From Teredinibacter purpureus (GTDB lineage: Bacteria > Pseudomonadota > Gammaproteobacteria > Pseudomonadales > Cellvibrionaceae): a stretch of 64,000 nt of DNA. This document shows, piece by piece, positions 44,985-54,259 of the stretch; within the stretch, counting starts at the first letter, position 1, and every line of letters starts with the position of its first letter. The stretch covers positions 2,001,501 to 2,065,500 of the forward strand of contig NZ_CP060092.1 of the NCBI RefSeq assembly GCF_014217335.1, in the 5' to 3' direction. The notes below the pieces were generated by a model. It was given only the letters and a program-made list of their open reading frames with translations. It was not told the origin of the DNA and did not search any database. A program made the translations under genes and the position numbers.

Positions 44985-45668
44985 TTAAGAGCGACTAGAG
45001 AGCGACAAGTAATCTGGCATTCGCGCAAACAAGGTGGTGTCTTCTAGGTGAATATGGTCGCGCATTGTGGTGATGAACGCTTGTAGTCCCATGTAGAGCG
45101 CTTTCCAGTGGCTGCAGGCGTTGGTGGGCAATTGAAAGTTGTGGGCGCTGCGTTGAAGCTTCTTCAGCGAGCGCACATGTTCGCCGTGCTCGAATTGAAA
45201 TATGGCCATACAGTTTGCGGCCATGTCCCAGTTAGATTGGATAATCATGGGGAAAAGGGTTTTTTCTTCTTTGTCCATGTGCGCCAATGTATCTTCCAGT
45301 ATATTTCTAATGCATTGCGATAACCCTACGGGACATAGCGGGTCGTGGCCCCACTCTTTTTCGACTGTACTGGCTAGCCGAATAAGTTCGGGTAATTGCT
45401 TGCGATGAACATTATGGTAATGGGTCACGATATAAAGAACGAGATCCTTTTCGCTGTATTGTGAAAAATCGGGTCGTATTTTTCCTCGTATCTCTAGCCG
45501 TTCAAACTCCTCAATAACGCTTTGTTTGTCGGCACGGTATTCGGTTATCGCGTCGCGTAAGGGGAGTGAGTGATGTTGTTTATAGTCGAGTTTGAAACGG
45601 TACAAAATTTCAGTTGCACCGGGTATTTCTACCGCTAATTTTTCTAACGTTACATCGAGTATACTCAT
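44985..45668 (-). CDS. Hemerythrin-like diiron protein of the Ric/YtfE/DnrN type
   Basis: A 227-residue protein of the group repairing iron-sulfur clusters after NO or oxidative damage. A short ScdA_N-like domain (ATEILYRFKLDYKQHHSLPL) is followed by a hemerythrin-like bundle with ligands in IVTHYHNVHRKQLPELI, AHMDKEEKTLFPMI, FQFEHGEHVRSL and RDHIHLEDTTLFARM. The two adjacent cysteines expected in ScdA_N are replaced by YKQHH. I chose ATG 45668, which removes a 40-residue upstream extension lacking family similarity. It follows nnrS by 38 bases and shares the narX-nnrS direction, which fits nitrosative-stress control. Gene name ric or dnrN is possible. Confidence 0.82.
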   Translation of the reverse strand: MSILDVTLEKLAVEIPGATEILYRFKLDYKQHHSLPLRDAITEYRADKQSVIEEFERLEIRGKIRPDFSQYSEKDLVLYIVTHYHNVHRKQLPELIRLASTVEKEWGHDPLCPVGLSQCIRNILEDTLAHMDKEEKTLFPMIIQSNWDMAANCMAIFQFEHGEHVRSLKKLQRSAHNFQLPTNACSHWKALYMGLQAFITTMRDHIHLEDTTLFARMPDYLSLSSRS

Positions 45669-45706
45669 AGCGTTGTCCGTTTCTCGGAATGTTATGGTAA
45701 AAGGCG

Positions 45707-46876
45707 TTACCCAGGTTTTCCATCGGCGCGGGCGGAAGTGAGAATGGGTATATACACAAACAAAAATATTAAAAATGATAGGCACCATGCACTTGCGGCG
45801 AGGGTCAGGCTCATTTCATAGTGTGCCCCCCACATTGAGATGCCAAGCCCGCGCACGATTGCGGCAAAGGCTAACGCAATATAGGCAAGGCTTAGTAAGC
45901 GCTTTGGTTTAAGGGGCCTGCCCGTGTGGCCTAATGCAATACGTGACATCATCGCTAAAATCATATTGGCCATAGCGCCTGCAAACAACCAATGTAGGGC
46001 CGTTGCTTGAGAGTAAGAAGGTGATAATAGTGAGATTAGTAGCGCCAATAACCCCGTGGGTATAAGTAAGCAGGAGAAGTGAAGCGACCAAAGCAAGGGA
46101 AAGCGCCACGTTACCCATGGGCGCCAGCGTAAACAACGCAGTAAATGCGTTAAAGCTGTAAGGCCCACTACGGCGACCAAGGCTGCTTTGGGTAACATAG
46201 CGGTTAAATTCAATCCAAATAGAAGCGCGCAGACGGCGGTTAACACTATGGTGCTTACTTCTAAGGCAAACCAGTTTTCAACACGTGGAGTACCGCTTCC
46301 GTTAGCGGTAAACATAGGCAATATTCGCCCCGTTATGACGGTCATGACTATGATCATAAGCCAGCCATAAAGCGCGACGCCTTTTTGTACCAGTGATGGG
46401 TCGTTAGCAATAACACCCGCATGGCTTAATGCGTTGGCGGCAATTAATAATCCCAGAATAACTAATAGTTTTAAATTTCGACGATTATTGGTTTGAATCA
46501 GGGGTTGAGAAAAATAAAAGGCTGTGAGGGCTAAAAAACTAAGGTCGACAAGTGCGATAAGAAGAGAGGGAATTATGGGGAATAGCATTAATAGACGTGC
46601 GACAATCCATAGCAAGACGAGTAACAGTAGCTTATGCCCACGAATACCCGGTACGTTGGTCCAGTTTTGCACCGCAGTTAAAAGAAAACCGGCCAGTACC
46701 GCAGAGCTAAACCCTGTGAGTAATTCGTGGCTGTGCCAAAATAAAAGGCCACCGTAAGGGGAGAGCGCTATAACGCCTTTTATGACTACTATCCAAATAG
46801 CCATGGCAACTACTGCAAAGAGTGCCGCGAGTAAAAAGAGTGGCCTAAACGCCAATTGTAATACGGGTATTGTCAT
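45707..46876 (-). CDS. nnrS: NnrS family membrane protein
   Basis: A 389-residue integral membrane protein with about 12 predicted helices. Conserved histidines and family motifs are FWHSHELLTGFSSAVLAGFL, LLTAVQNWTNVPGIRGHKLL, TGRILPMFTANGSGTPRVEN, HWLFAGAMANMILAMMSRIA and LGHTGRPLKP. NnrS binds haem and copper and helps bacteria tolerate nitric oxide. It is between narX and the diiron protein on the same strand (31 bases after narX). Together they make an NO-defence unit coupled to the nitrate sensor. Confidence 0.9.
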   Translation of the reverse strand: MTIPVLQLAFRPLFLLAALFAVVAMAIWIVVIKGVIALSPYGGLLFWHSHELLTGFSSAVLAGFLLTAVQNWTNVPGIRGHKLLLLVLLWIVARLLMLFPIIPSLLIALVDLSFLALTAFYFSQPLIQTNNRRNLKLLVILGLLIAANALSHAGVIANDPSLVQKGVALYGWLMIIVMTVITGRILPMFTANGSGTPRVENWFALEVSTIVLTAVCALLFGLNLTAMLPKAALVAVVGLTALTHLLRCLRWRPWVTWRFPLLWSLHFSCLLIPTGLLALLISLLSPSYSQATALHWLFAGAMANMILAMMSRIALGHTGRPLKPKRLLSLAYIALAFAAIVRGLGISMWGAHYEMSLTLAASAWCLSFLIFLFVYIPILTSARADGKPG

Positions 46877-46907
46877 AATGGAGATATTCTCTTAAATAGT
46901 AAGGTCA

Positions 46908-48758
46908 TTAAAGGCGTTGAACACTCGGAATAAATGTAAACCCGACACGTGTTCCTCCTTCTTTGCGCGGTTGTATCTCAATTGCGCCACCAAGATTTCG
47001 ACTTCGTTCATTCATAATCGCAAGCCCGTAATGATTAAGCTTTTCGGGTGTATCGGGAATGCCCACGCCGTCGTCTTCAACGAGGAGTGTTACGCTTTTA
47101 TCACGGTTATGCTGTAAACGAATTAAGACGTTATCACCCTTGGAGTGATGAATTGCGTTTTGACCGGCTTCACGCACTATTTGCAGTAAATGAATTTCTT
47201 CACTCGGCGTTAGTGGTAAATCGGTTAAACGGTAATCGAGTTGCACGCTCATATCGCTACGTTCACTTAGCTGTGTAACGGTACTTTGCAGCGCCGTATG
47301 TAGCCCGCCGTCGTCCATCTTTAGTCGGAAGGTAGTAAGAAGTTCTCTCAGTTGCCGATAGGCCGCCGAAAGCCCTTCGCGTAGCTCATCAATAATGGGT
47401 TGTTGTAATTCAAATTTATTTTTGTCGTGAGACTTTTGTAACCGCGTAACCTGTATTTGTAAATAGGATAACGATTGAGCGAGAGAATCGTGAAGTTCGC
47501 GCGCAATAACGGTGCGTTCGCTCAACATTACAAACCGGTTTTCTCGGTCTTTTTGTTGTGCCATAGAGAGTGCAATAGCGAGTTGGTTCGCAACGGATTG
47601 AACGAGGCTGTGCTGCCATTCCGGGATATTGTGGAGAGCCGTGTATTGCACATCGATAATACCGTATTGGCGGTCACCCATAACGATGGGGATGCGTTTT
47701 TCGCCCGGCAGATTGATGGGTTGTTTAAAATTGGCGGGATTACGACAATCAAAACAGTTCTTTTTCTCGCAGAGTTCCCCATCATCGTTATGAGAGCCCA
47801 CTTGCATATAAGGTTGACCACCGTGTTCGGTAAACAGGCAAAGTTCTAAACGATGGTCTCCTAATACCTGAGCTAAATCTTCAATAATGGCATGAAAATC
47901 GAGGGTATCGCTGGGCGACTCAAGTATTGTGCGGGCCGTGTTAAACAAAAAATCTAGCGTTATATTATTTTGCTGTAATTCTTTGGTTCTCGCTTCTACA
48001 CGTTCTTCAAGTTGGCTATAAGACTCAGCGATAGAGTCGCTCATTCGGTTAAACGTTGTGGCGAGTAACGTCAGCTCATCGTTGCCCGAAACATCTACAC
48101 GCTGTTGATAATCACCCTCGCCAATTTTTTCTGCGGTTTCGGTAAGTTGGGTTAACGGCTTTTCAATACGGTGTTTTAATAGGTAGAAAATAAGGCTACC
48201 CACCAATACCGTTATGAGCAGAACGAGAAGCTGAAAGGAGCGCAAGTTCATAATCTTACGTTCGGCGTCTTTTTGGAACTGCGTCACCAGAGCGTCGGTT
48301 AACAGGACTTGGTTTTCGAGCAGGTGCTCGGTGTCGACAATATTAGGTGTGCTATCGAGCATTGCTATTAATGCCGGTTTAGTATTAGAGAGCCAATTAC
48401 TGTAGGCCACGCTAAAAAAACGGGTGAGCGCGCTATGTGTGGATTTTGGCTCTAAGAGAAGCGCATGTTGTTGAGAGAAAAGAGAGTGATTCCACGTATG
48501 GTGTAATTTCTCTATTGCCTTAATAGCTTGATCTGGCTGGCCGCGCTCCATCGCCAAACCAATATGATAGGTTTGCATTCGCATGGAACCGGAAAGGTTA
48601 ATAGCCTGGGCATCTTTGTCGGCCAGCTCTGTCACCCAGAACGAAATAAAAATGCTAATGAGCGTAATGCCGATAATAGCCGCAAGCGAGAGCGTGATAT
48701 AGCTCATTACTGACCGATTAAAACGCGTGGGAGGGCGCTCGTTTAAAGACTCATTCAT
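46908..48758 (-). CDS. narX: Nitrate/nitrite sensor histidine kinase NarX
   Basis: A 616-residue membrane sensor. N-terminal helix (about 18-40), then the periplasmic P-box INLSGSMRMQTYHIGLAMER, a second helix at about 185-205, and HAMP (to about 255). The central module contains the Cys cluster CEKKNCFDC. The HisKA_3-type site is VIARELHDSLAQSLSYLQIQ, and the ATPase has REAGQNAIHHSKGDN and VEDDGVGIPD. The P-box and Cys cluster are diagnostic for NarX/NarQ. It is divergent from narG across 220 bases. Its response regulator narL is about 4 kb away, not adjacent. Confidence 0.93.
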   Translation of the reverse strand: MNESLNERPPTRFNRSVMSYITLSLAAIIGITLISIFISFWVTELADKDAQAINLSGSMRMQTYHIGLAMERGQPDQAIKAIEKLHHTWNHSLFSQQHALLLEPKSTHSALTRFFSVAYSNWLSNTKPALIAMLDSTPNIVDTEHLLENQVLLTDALVTQFQKDAERKIMNLRSFQLLVLLITVLVGSLIFYLLKHRIEKPLTQLTETAEKIGEGDYQQRVDVSGNDELTLLATTFNRMSDSIAESYSQLEERVEARTKELQQNNITLDFLFNTARTILESPSDTLDFHAIIEDLAQVLGDHRLELCLFTEHGGQPYMQVGSHNDDGELCEKKNCFDCRNPANFKQPINLPGEKRIPIVMGDRQYGIIDVQYTALHNIPEWQHSLVQSVANQLAIALSMAQQKDRENRFVMLSERTVIARELHDSLAQSLSYLQIQVTRLQKSHDKNKFELQQPIIDELREGLSAAYRQLRELLTTFRLKMDDGGLHTALQSTVTQLSERSDMSVQLDYRLTDLPLTPSEEIHLLQIVREAGQNAIHHSKGDNVLIRLQHNRDKSVTLLVEDDGVGIPDTPEKLNHYGLAIMNERSRNLGGAIEIQPRKEGGTRVGFTFIPSVQRL

Positions 48759-48819
48759 CGCATGCCTACCTGTTGAAGTGCTCCATTGTATGCCATCAAC
48801 AATCTAACCGACACCCGTA

Positions 48820-48835
48820 TACCCCTTTATGGGTA
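48820..48835. promoter_or_regulatory. NarL/NarP 7-2-7 binding site upstream of narG
   Basis: TACCCCT-TT-ATGGGTA: both inverted heptamers match TACYYMT exactly (TACCCCT and TACCCAT). This is the best NarL site in the window. Confidence 0.88.
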
Positions 48836-48871
48836 GAGTTTAATGAACGAATAGATACCTCCAAAACGGCC

Positions 48872-48885
48872 TTGATCTAGATCAA
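48872..48885. promoter_or_regulatory. Perfect FNR box upstream of narG
   Basis: TTGAT-CTAG-ATCAA is an exact 14-base palindrome identical to the FNR consensus. Position relative to TATAGT fits class II activation of narGHJI. Confidence 0.92.
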
Positions 48886-48978
48886 TAGAGTGCAGCGTTA
48901 GGTTCCTATAGTGGCGGTTATATCCGTACACGCGGAATTTTCAAAGCCCGCACACAAGCGTTGTCGAGGAACACAATC

Positions 48979-51900
48979 ATGAGCCACTTTTTAGACAAGC
49001 TGAGATTTTTTAATGTTAAGAAAACCAGCTTTTCCAATGGACACGGTGTAACAACCAACGAAGACCGAGAATGGGAAGACGGTTATCGTAAGCGTTGGCA
49101 GCACGATAAAATTGTTCGTTCCACCCACGGCGTGAACTGTACTGGTTCATGTAGCTGGAAAATCTATGTGAAAAATGGATTGGTCACGTGGGAAACGCAA
49201 CAGACAGACTATCCTCGAACGCGTCCGGATTTGCCAAACCATGAGCCGAGAGGCTGCCCGCGTGGTGCCAGTTTCAGCTGGTATATCTACAGTGCCAACC
49301 GCTTAAAATACCCTAAAATCCGTAAGCATCTCTTACAGTTGTGGCGCGAAGCCAAAATAACCCATCCCGACCCAGTGTTGGCATGGGAGTCCATTGTGTC
49401 GGACCCTGAAAAGACTAAACAGTATAAAACCAAGCGTGGCCTCGGTGGTTTAGTGCGTTCGAACTGGGCAGAGGTCAATGAAATTATTGCAGCCTCTAAC
49501 GTATACACCGCGAAAGAATATGGTCCAGACCGTATTACAGGGTTTTCACCCATTCCTGCGATGTCGATGGTGAGCTATGCGGCGGGTTCGCGTTATTTAT
49601 CGTTGATTGGTGGTAACTGCCTAAGTTTCTATGATTGGTACTGTGATTTGCCGCCCGCCTCCCCTCAAGTATGGGGCGAGCAAACAGATGTACCGGAATC
49701 GGCGGATTGGTACAACTCGGGTTACATTATTGCGTGGGGTTCTAATGTTCCCCAAACCCGTACGCCCGATGCACACTTTTTTACCGAAGTGCGCTACAAG
49801 GGGACCAAAACGGTTTCCGTAACGCCTGATTATTCGGAAGTTGCCAAACTCACCGATGAGTGGGTGCCCGCTAAACAAGGTACCGATGCGGCTGTGGCCA
49901 TGGCCATGGGCCATGTAATTCTAAAAGAATTCCACGTTGAAAAACCTAGTGCATACTTTAAAGAGTATGTAAAAACGACAACCGATTTCCCCTACCTTGT
50001 AAAACTCGAGCCTTCAGAGCAAGGGTTGCAGCAAGGCTCGTTTTTACGCGCAAGTGATTTAAAGAAAAATCACGGTCAGGAAAACAACCCCGAATGGAAA
50101 ACAATTGCACTCAATGCCGATGGCAAACTCGTATCGCCTACTGGCTCTATTGGTTATCGTTGGGGTGAAAGTGGCAAATGGAATATCGAGCCACGTGACG
50201 GCGTCTCAGGCAAAGAGTTGGATTTACACACCTCGTTAAAAGAGATTGCAGACGAAGTAGCCGATGTCGCCTTCCCTTATTTTGGTGGTCAAGAACACGA
50301 ATTTAATTATTTCGCGAGCACCGACCACAACGATGTGCAATTGCGAAAAGTACCCGTTAAAAAAGTAAAACTAGCCGACGGCAGTGAAGCCTTAGTGGCC
50401 ACGGTGTACGACCTAACGTTAGCGAACTACGGCGTTGATAACGGCTTGAATTGCCCCAATACCGCAAAATCCTACGACGAAGACGCGCCATACACCCCTG
50501 CATGGCAAGAAAAAATTACGGGTGTGCCACGCGAACAAATTATTCGTATTGCCAAAGAATTTGGTGATAATGCCGACAAAACGCGCGGTCGTTCCATGAT
50601 TATTATTGGTGCAGCAATGAACCATTGGTACAACATGGATATGAACTACCGCGGCGTGATTAATATGCTGATGATGTGTGGTTGTATTGGCCAAAGTGGT
50701 GGTGGTTGGGCTCATTATGTTGGGCAAGAAAAATTGCGGCCACAGTGCGGCTGGCTACCCTTGGCCTTTGGCTTGGATTGGCAGCGTCCACCGCGCCAAA
50801 TGAACGGTACCTCGTTCTTCTATAATCACTCCGACCAGTGGCGTTATGAAAAATTGGAAATGACCGAAGTGGTTTCTCCGTTGGCCAACAAAGAAAAATG
50901 GTCAGGCTCAATTCTAGATTTTAACACCCGTGCCGAGCGTATGGGTTGGCTCCCTTCAGCGCCACAATTAAACACCAACCCGTTGGATTTGTGTGCGAAA
51001 GCGGCTGAAATGAATATGGATCCCAAGGTGTACGCCAGTGATCTTATTAAAAATGGTGATTTGAAATTTGCCTGTGAAGACCCCGATGACCCCAAAAACT
51101 ATCCTCGCAATATGTTTATCTGGCGTTCCAACTTACTGGGTTCATCCGGCAAGGGCCACGAGTATATGTTGCGCCATTTGCTCGGTACTAAGCATGGTTT
51201 GATGGGCAAAGATTTAGGTGAGAGCGGCGATAAAAAACCAGAAGATGTGAAGTGGCATGACGAAGCGCCCGAAGGCAAGGTGGACTTATTGGTCACGCTC
51301 GACTTCCGTATGTCTACCACGTGCTTGTACTCCGATATCGTTTTACCTACTGCCACTTGGTATGAAAAAGACGATATGAATACGTCGGACATGCACCCCT
51401 TTATTCATCCCTTAAGTAAAGCGGTCGATCCTGTTTGGGAATCACGAAGTGATTGGGATATTTTTAAAGGAATTGCCAAGAAATTCTCGGAACTATGTGA
51501 TGGCCACTTAGGTGTCGAAAAAGACTTAGTCACAGTGCCACTTCAGCACGATACTCCTGCAGAACTTGCACAGCCCGATGGTGTTAAGGCCTGGTGGAAA
51601 GGTGAGTGTGACTTTATTCCCGGTAAAACAGCACCGAACATGGTCGTGGTTGAACGTGATTTCCCCAATACCTATAAGCGATTTACCTCGCTTGGACCCA
51701 TGCTTGAAAAATTAGGCAACGGCGGTAAAGGCATTAATTGGAATACAGACGATGAAGTCGATTTTCTAGGCAAGTTAAACCATGTACACAATGAAGAAGG
51801 TGCACATAAAGGGCGACCAAAGATTGAGACCGCGATTGATGCCGCCGAAGTAATTTTAAGTTTAGCCCCCGAAACAAATGGCCAGGTTGCTGTAAAAGCA

Positions 51901-52719
51901 TGGGCGGCGCTCTCGAAAATTACCGGCCGAGACCACACCCATTTAGCCAAGCCAAAAGAAGATGAAAAAATTCGCTTCCACGATATTGTGGCGCAACCGA
52001 GAAAAATTATTAGTTCGCCTACGTGGTCCGGTTTAGAAGATGAGCACGTGTCTTACAATGCCGGTTATACCAACGTACATGAGTGTATCCCTTGGCGAAC
52101 CGTGACCGGCCGTCAGCAGTTTTATCAAGATCACGAATGGATGCGCGACTTTGGCGAAACCCAATGCCTGTATAAACCACCGGTGAATATGAAAACCGTA
52201 CAGCCGATGTTAGGTGCAAAACCAAACGGCAATCACGAGTTGGTCTTGAATTGGATTACGCCACACCAGAAGTGGGGTATTCACTCCACCTATTCCGACA
52301 ACTTATTAATGCTTACGCTGTCGCGCGGTGGCCCCATTATCTGGCTGAGCGAAGTCGATGCGAAGAAAGGCGGCATTGAAGATAACGATTGGATAGAGGC
52401 GTTTAATGTAAACGGTGCAGTTGCCGCGCGAGCGGTGGTGTCCCAGCGAGTGCCCGAAGGCATGAGCATGATGTACCACGCACAGGAACGCATCGTAAAC
52501 ACCCCAGGAGCCGAAACAACACAAACGCGAGGCGGTATCCACAACTCGGTTACCCGCGCAATTATGAAACCCACTCATATGATTGGTGGCTACGCGCAAC
52601 AATCCTACGGGTTTAACTATTACGGTACGGTGGGTTGTAACCGAGACGAATTTGTTATTGTCCGTAAAATGGACAACGTCGATTGGCTCGATGAAGAGTC
52701 TGCACAGGAGGAGAAATAA
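48979..52719 (+). CDS. narG: Respiratory nitrate reductase alpha subunit
   Basis: The catalytic subunit reducing nitrate to nitrite on the cytoplasmic side of the inner membrane. The 1246-residue protein binds bis-MGD molybdenum and the FS0 cluster. The N terminus STHGVNCTGSCSWKIYVKNG includes the His and Cys cluster ligands; GCPRGASFSWYIYSANRLKY and GSRYLSLIGGNCLSFYDWYC follow, the latter in the Mo active-site region. NarG-type C-terminal motifs are GGYAQQSYGFNYYGTVGCNR. ATG 48979 has GAGGAA at the right distance; TTG 48961 is in frame but rejected. First gene of narGHJI-ppiC. Confidence 0.97.
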   Translation: MSHFLDKLRFFNVKKTSFSNGHGVTTNEDREWEDGYRKRWQHDKIVRSTHGVNCTGSCSWKIYVKNGLVTWETQQTDYPRTRPDLPNHEPRGCPRGASFSWYIYSANRLKYPKIRKHLLQLWREAKITHPDPVLAWESIVSDPEKTKQYKTKRGLGGLVRSNWAEVNEIIAASNVYTAKEYGPDRITGFSPIPAMSMVSYAAGSRYLSLIGGNCLSFYDWYCDLPPASPQVWGEQTDVPESADWYNSGYIIAWGSNVPQTRTPDAHFFTEVRYKGTKTVSVTPDYSEVAKLTDEWVPAKQGTDAAVAMAMGHVILKEFHVEKPSAYFKEYVKTTTDFPYLVKLEPSEQGLQQGSFLRASDLKKNHGQENNPEWKTIALNADGKLVSPTGSIGYRWGESGKWNIEPRDGVSGKELDLHTSLKEIADEVADVAFPYFGGQEHEFNYFASTDHNDVQLRKVPVKKVKLADGSEALVATVYDLTLANYGVDNGLNCPNTAKSYDEDAPYTPAWQEKITGVPREQIIRIAKEFGDNADKTRGRSMIIIGAAMNHWYNMDMNYRGVINMLMMCGCIGQSGGGWAHYVGQEKLRPQCGWLPLAFGLDWQRPPRQMNGTSFFYNHSDQWRYEKLEMTEVVSPLANKEKWSGSILDFNTRAERMGWLPSAPQLNTNPLDLCAKAAEMNMDPKVYASDLIKNGDLKFACEDPDDPKNYPRNMFIWRSNLLGSSGKGHEYMLRHLLGTKHGLMGKDLGESGDKKPEDVKWHDEAPEGKVDLLVTLDFRMSTTCLYSDIVLPTATWYEKDDMNTSDMHPFIHPLSKAVDPVWESRSDWDIFKGIAKKFSELCDGHLGVEKDLVTVPLQHDTPAELAQPDGVKAWWKGECDFIPGKTAPNMVVVERDFPNTYKRFTSLGPMLEKLGNGGKGINWNTDDEVDFLGKLNHVHNEEGAHKGRPKIETAIDAAEVILSLAPETNGQVAVKAWAALSKITGRDHTHLAKPKEDEKIRFHDIVAQPRKIISSPTWSGLEDEHVSYNAGYTNVHECIPWRTVTGRQQFYQDHEWMRDFGETQCLYKPPVNMKTVQPMLGAKPNGNHELVLNWITPHQKWGIHSTYSDNLLMLTLSRGGPIIWLSEVDAKKGGIEDNDWIEAFNVNGAVAARAVVSQRVPEGMSMMYHAQERIVNTPGAETTQTRGGIHNSVTRAIMKPTHMIGGYAQQSYGFNYYGTVGCNRDEFVIVRKMDNVDWLDEESAQEEK

Positions 52720-52720
52720 C

Positions 52721-54259
52721 ATGAAAATACGTGCACAAATCGGCATGGTCCTGAATTTAGATAAATGTATCGGCTGTCACACGTGTTCTATCACGTGTAA
52801 GAACGTGTGGACAAGCCGCGACGGAATGGAATACGCCTGGTTCAATAATGTAGAAACCAAACCAGGTATTGGTTTTCCGAAAGAATGGGAAAACCAAGAG
52901 AAATGGAACGGCGGTTGGGTTCGAAAAAATAATGGCAAGCTAGAGCCCAAGCAAGGTGGCAAACTACGCTTACTGGCCAACATTTTTGCTAACCCCGATC
53001 TCCCCGAAATTGACGACTACTACGAACCGTTTGATTTTGATTATGAGCACCTGCATACCGCGGCTGAAAGTAAGCATCAGCCTGTTGCTCGTCCACGCTC
53101 GCTGGTAACCGGCAAACGCATGGAGAAAATTAATTGGGGGCCAAACTGGGAAGAAATTCTGGGCACCGAGTTTGAAAAGCGTAAAGTGGATGTATGTTTT
53201 AACGAGGTGGCCGAAAAAGAAATTTACGGTGAATTCGAAAAAACTTTTATGATGTATTTGCCACGTTTATGTGAGCACTGCTTAAACCCAACCTGTGTGG
53301 CAAGTTGCCCTAGTGGGGCAATCTATAAGCGTGACGAAGATGGCATTGTATTAATCGATCAGGATAAATGTCGCGGCTGGCGCATGTGTGTGTCGGGCTG
53401 CCCTTACAAGAAAATCTATTACAACTGGAATACTGGAAAATCTGAAAAATGTATTTTCTGTTATCCCCGAATTGAAGCAGGCCAGCCAACCGTTTGCTCT
53501 GAAACGTGTGTGGGCCGTATACGCTACCTAGGTGTGCTGTTATACGACGCGGATCGAATTGAAGAAGCGGCCAGTGCCGAATCGGATAAAGATTTGTATC
53601 AGGCACAGCTTGATATTTTCCTCGACCCGAGCGACCCAGAAGTGCAAGCGGCAGCGCGTAAAGAAGGCATTCCAGACACGTGGTTGGAAGCCGCACAAAA
53701 CTCGCCCGTTTACAAAATGGCGATGGACTGGAAAGTCGCGCTGCCGCTTCACCCCGAATATCGCACCTTACCAATGGTGTGGTACATCCCCCCATTGTCG
53801 CCCATTCAGAATGCGGCCGCCGCAGGCAAGATAGGCACAGGCGGTGTAATTCCCGATTTGAAATCGTTGCGTATTCCTATTCGTTATTTGGCAAACTTAT
53901 TAACGGCAGGGGATGAAGCGCCTGTTATCAGTGCGTTAGAACGCATGTTGGCTATGCGTACCTATAAGCGCGCCCAACAAGTGGAGGGAGAAGAAGATTT
54001 AGCCGTACTAAAAAGGGTGGGCATTACACAAGAGCAAGTGGAAGAAATGTATCGTTACATGGCCATTGCAAATTACGAAGATCGTTTTGTTATTCCCGCT
54101 AGCCACAAAGCCTACGCCGAAGATGCTTATAGTATGAAAAGTAGTTGTGGCTTTAGTTTTGGTAACGGCTGCAGCGATGGCGATACGGGTGTCAATATGT
54201 TTGGTGGTAAGAAACAAACGAATCGCAATATTATTGCCGTATCGAATGGAGATGATTAA
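52721..54259 (+). CDS. narH: Respiratory nitrate reductase beta subunit
   Basis: A 512-residue iron-sulfur subunit carrying electrons from NarI to NarG. Cluster motifs: CIGCHTCSITCKNVW (first), CEHCLNPTCVASCPSGAIYK (second), CRGWRMCVSGCPYKKIYYNW (the Trp in CRGWRMC marks the [3Fe-4S] site) and CIFCYPRIEAGQPTVCSETC. ATG 52721 lies two bases after the narG stop, with GGAGG upstream. Its TAA overlaps the narJ ATG. Confidence 0.97.
   Translation: MKIRAQIGMVLNLDKCIGCHTCSITCKNVWTSRDGMEYAWFNNVETKPGIGFPKEWENQEKWNGGWVRKNNGKLEPKQGGKLRLLANIFANPDLPEIDDYYEPFDFDYEHLHTAAESKHQPVARPRSLVTGKRMEKINWGPNWEEILGTEFEKRKVDVCFNEVAEKEIYGEFEKTFMMYLPRLCEHCLNPTCVASCPSGAIYKRDEDGIVLIDQDKCRGWRMCVSGCPYKKIYYNWNTGKSEKCIFCYPRIEAGQPTVCSETCVGRIRYLGVLLYDADRIEEAASAESDKDLYQAQLDIFLDPSDPEVQAAARKEGIPDTWLEAAQNSPVYKMAMDWKVALPLHPEYRTLPMVWYIPPLSPIQNAAAAGKIGTGGVIPDLKSLRIPIRYLANLLTAGDEAPVISALERMLAMRTYKRAQQVEGEEDLAVLKRVGITQEQVEEMYRYMAIANYEDRFVIPASHKAYAEDAYSMKSSCGFSFGNGCSDGDTGVNMFGGKKQTNRNIIAVSNGDD

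Larger units (their letters stand above)
48759..48978. promoter_or_regulatory. Divergent narX-narG promoter region
   Basis: Carries a NarL site (48820-48835), an FNR box (48872-48885) and TATAGT at 48907-48912. The spacing from FNR centre to this -10 (about 31 bases) is that of a class II FNR promoter, giving transcription from about 48919. The NarL site would then be centred at about -91. A GAGGAA ribosome-binding site at 48965-48970 decides ATG 48979 as the narG start. Confidence 0.85.

Noticed and set aside
48961..48978. TTG start for narG at 48961
   Set aside because: The GAGGAA ribosome-binding site lies inside this stretch and is correctly spaced for ATG 48979.
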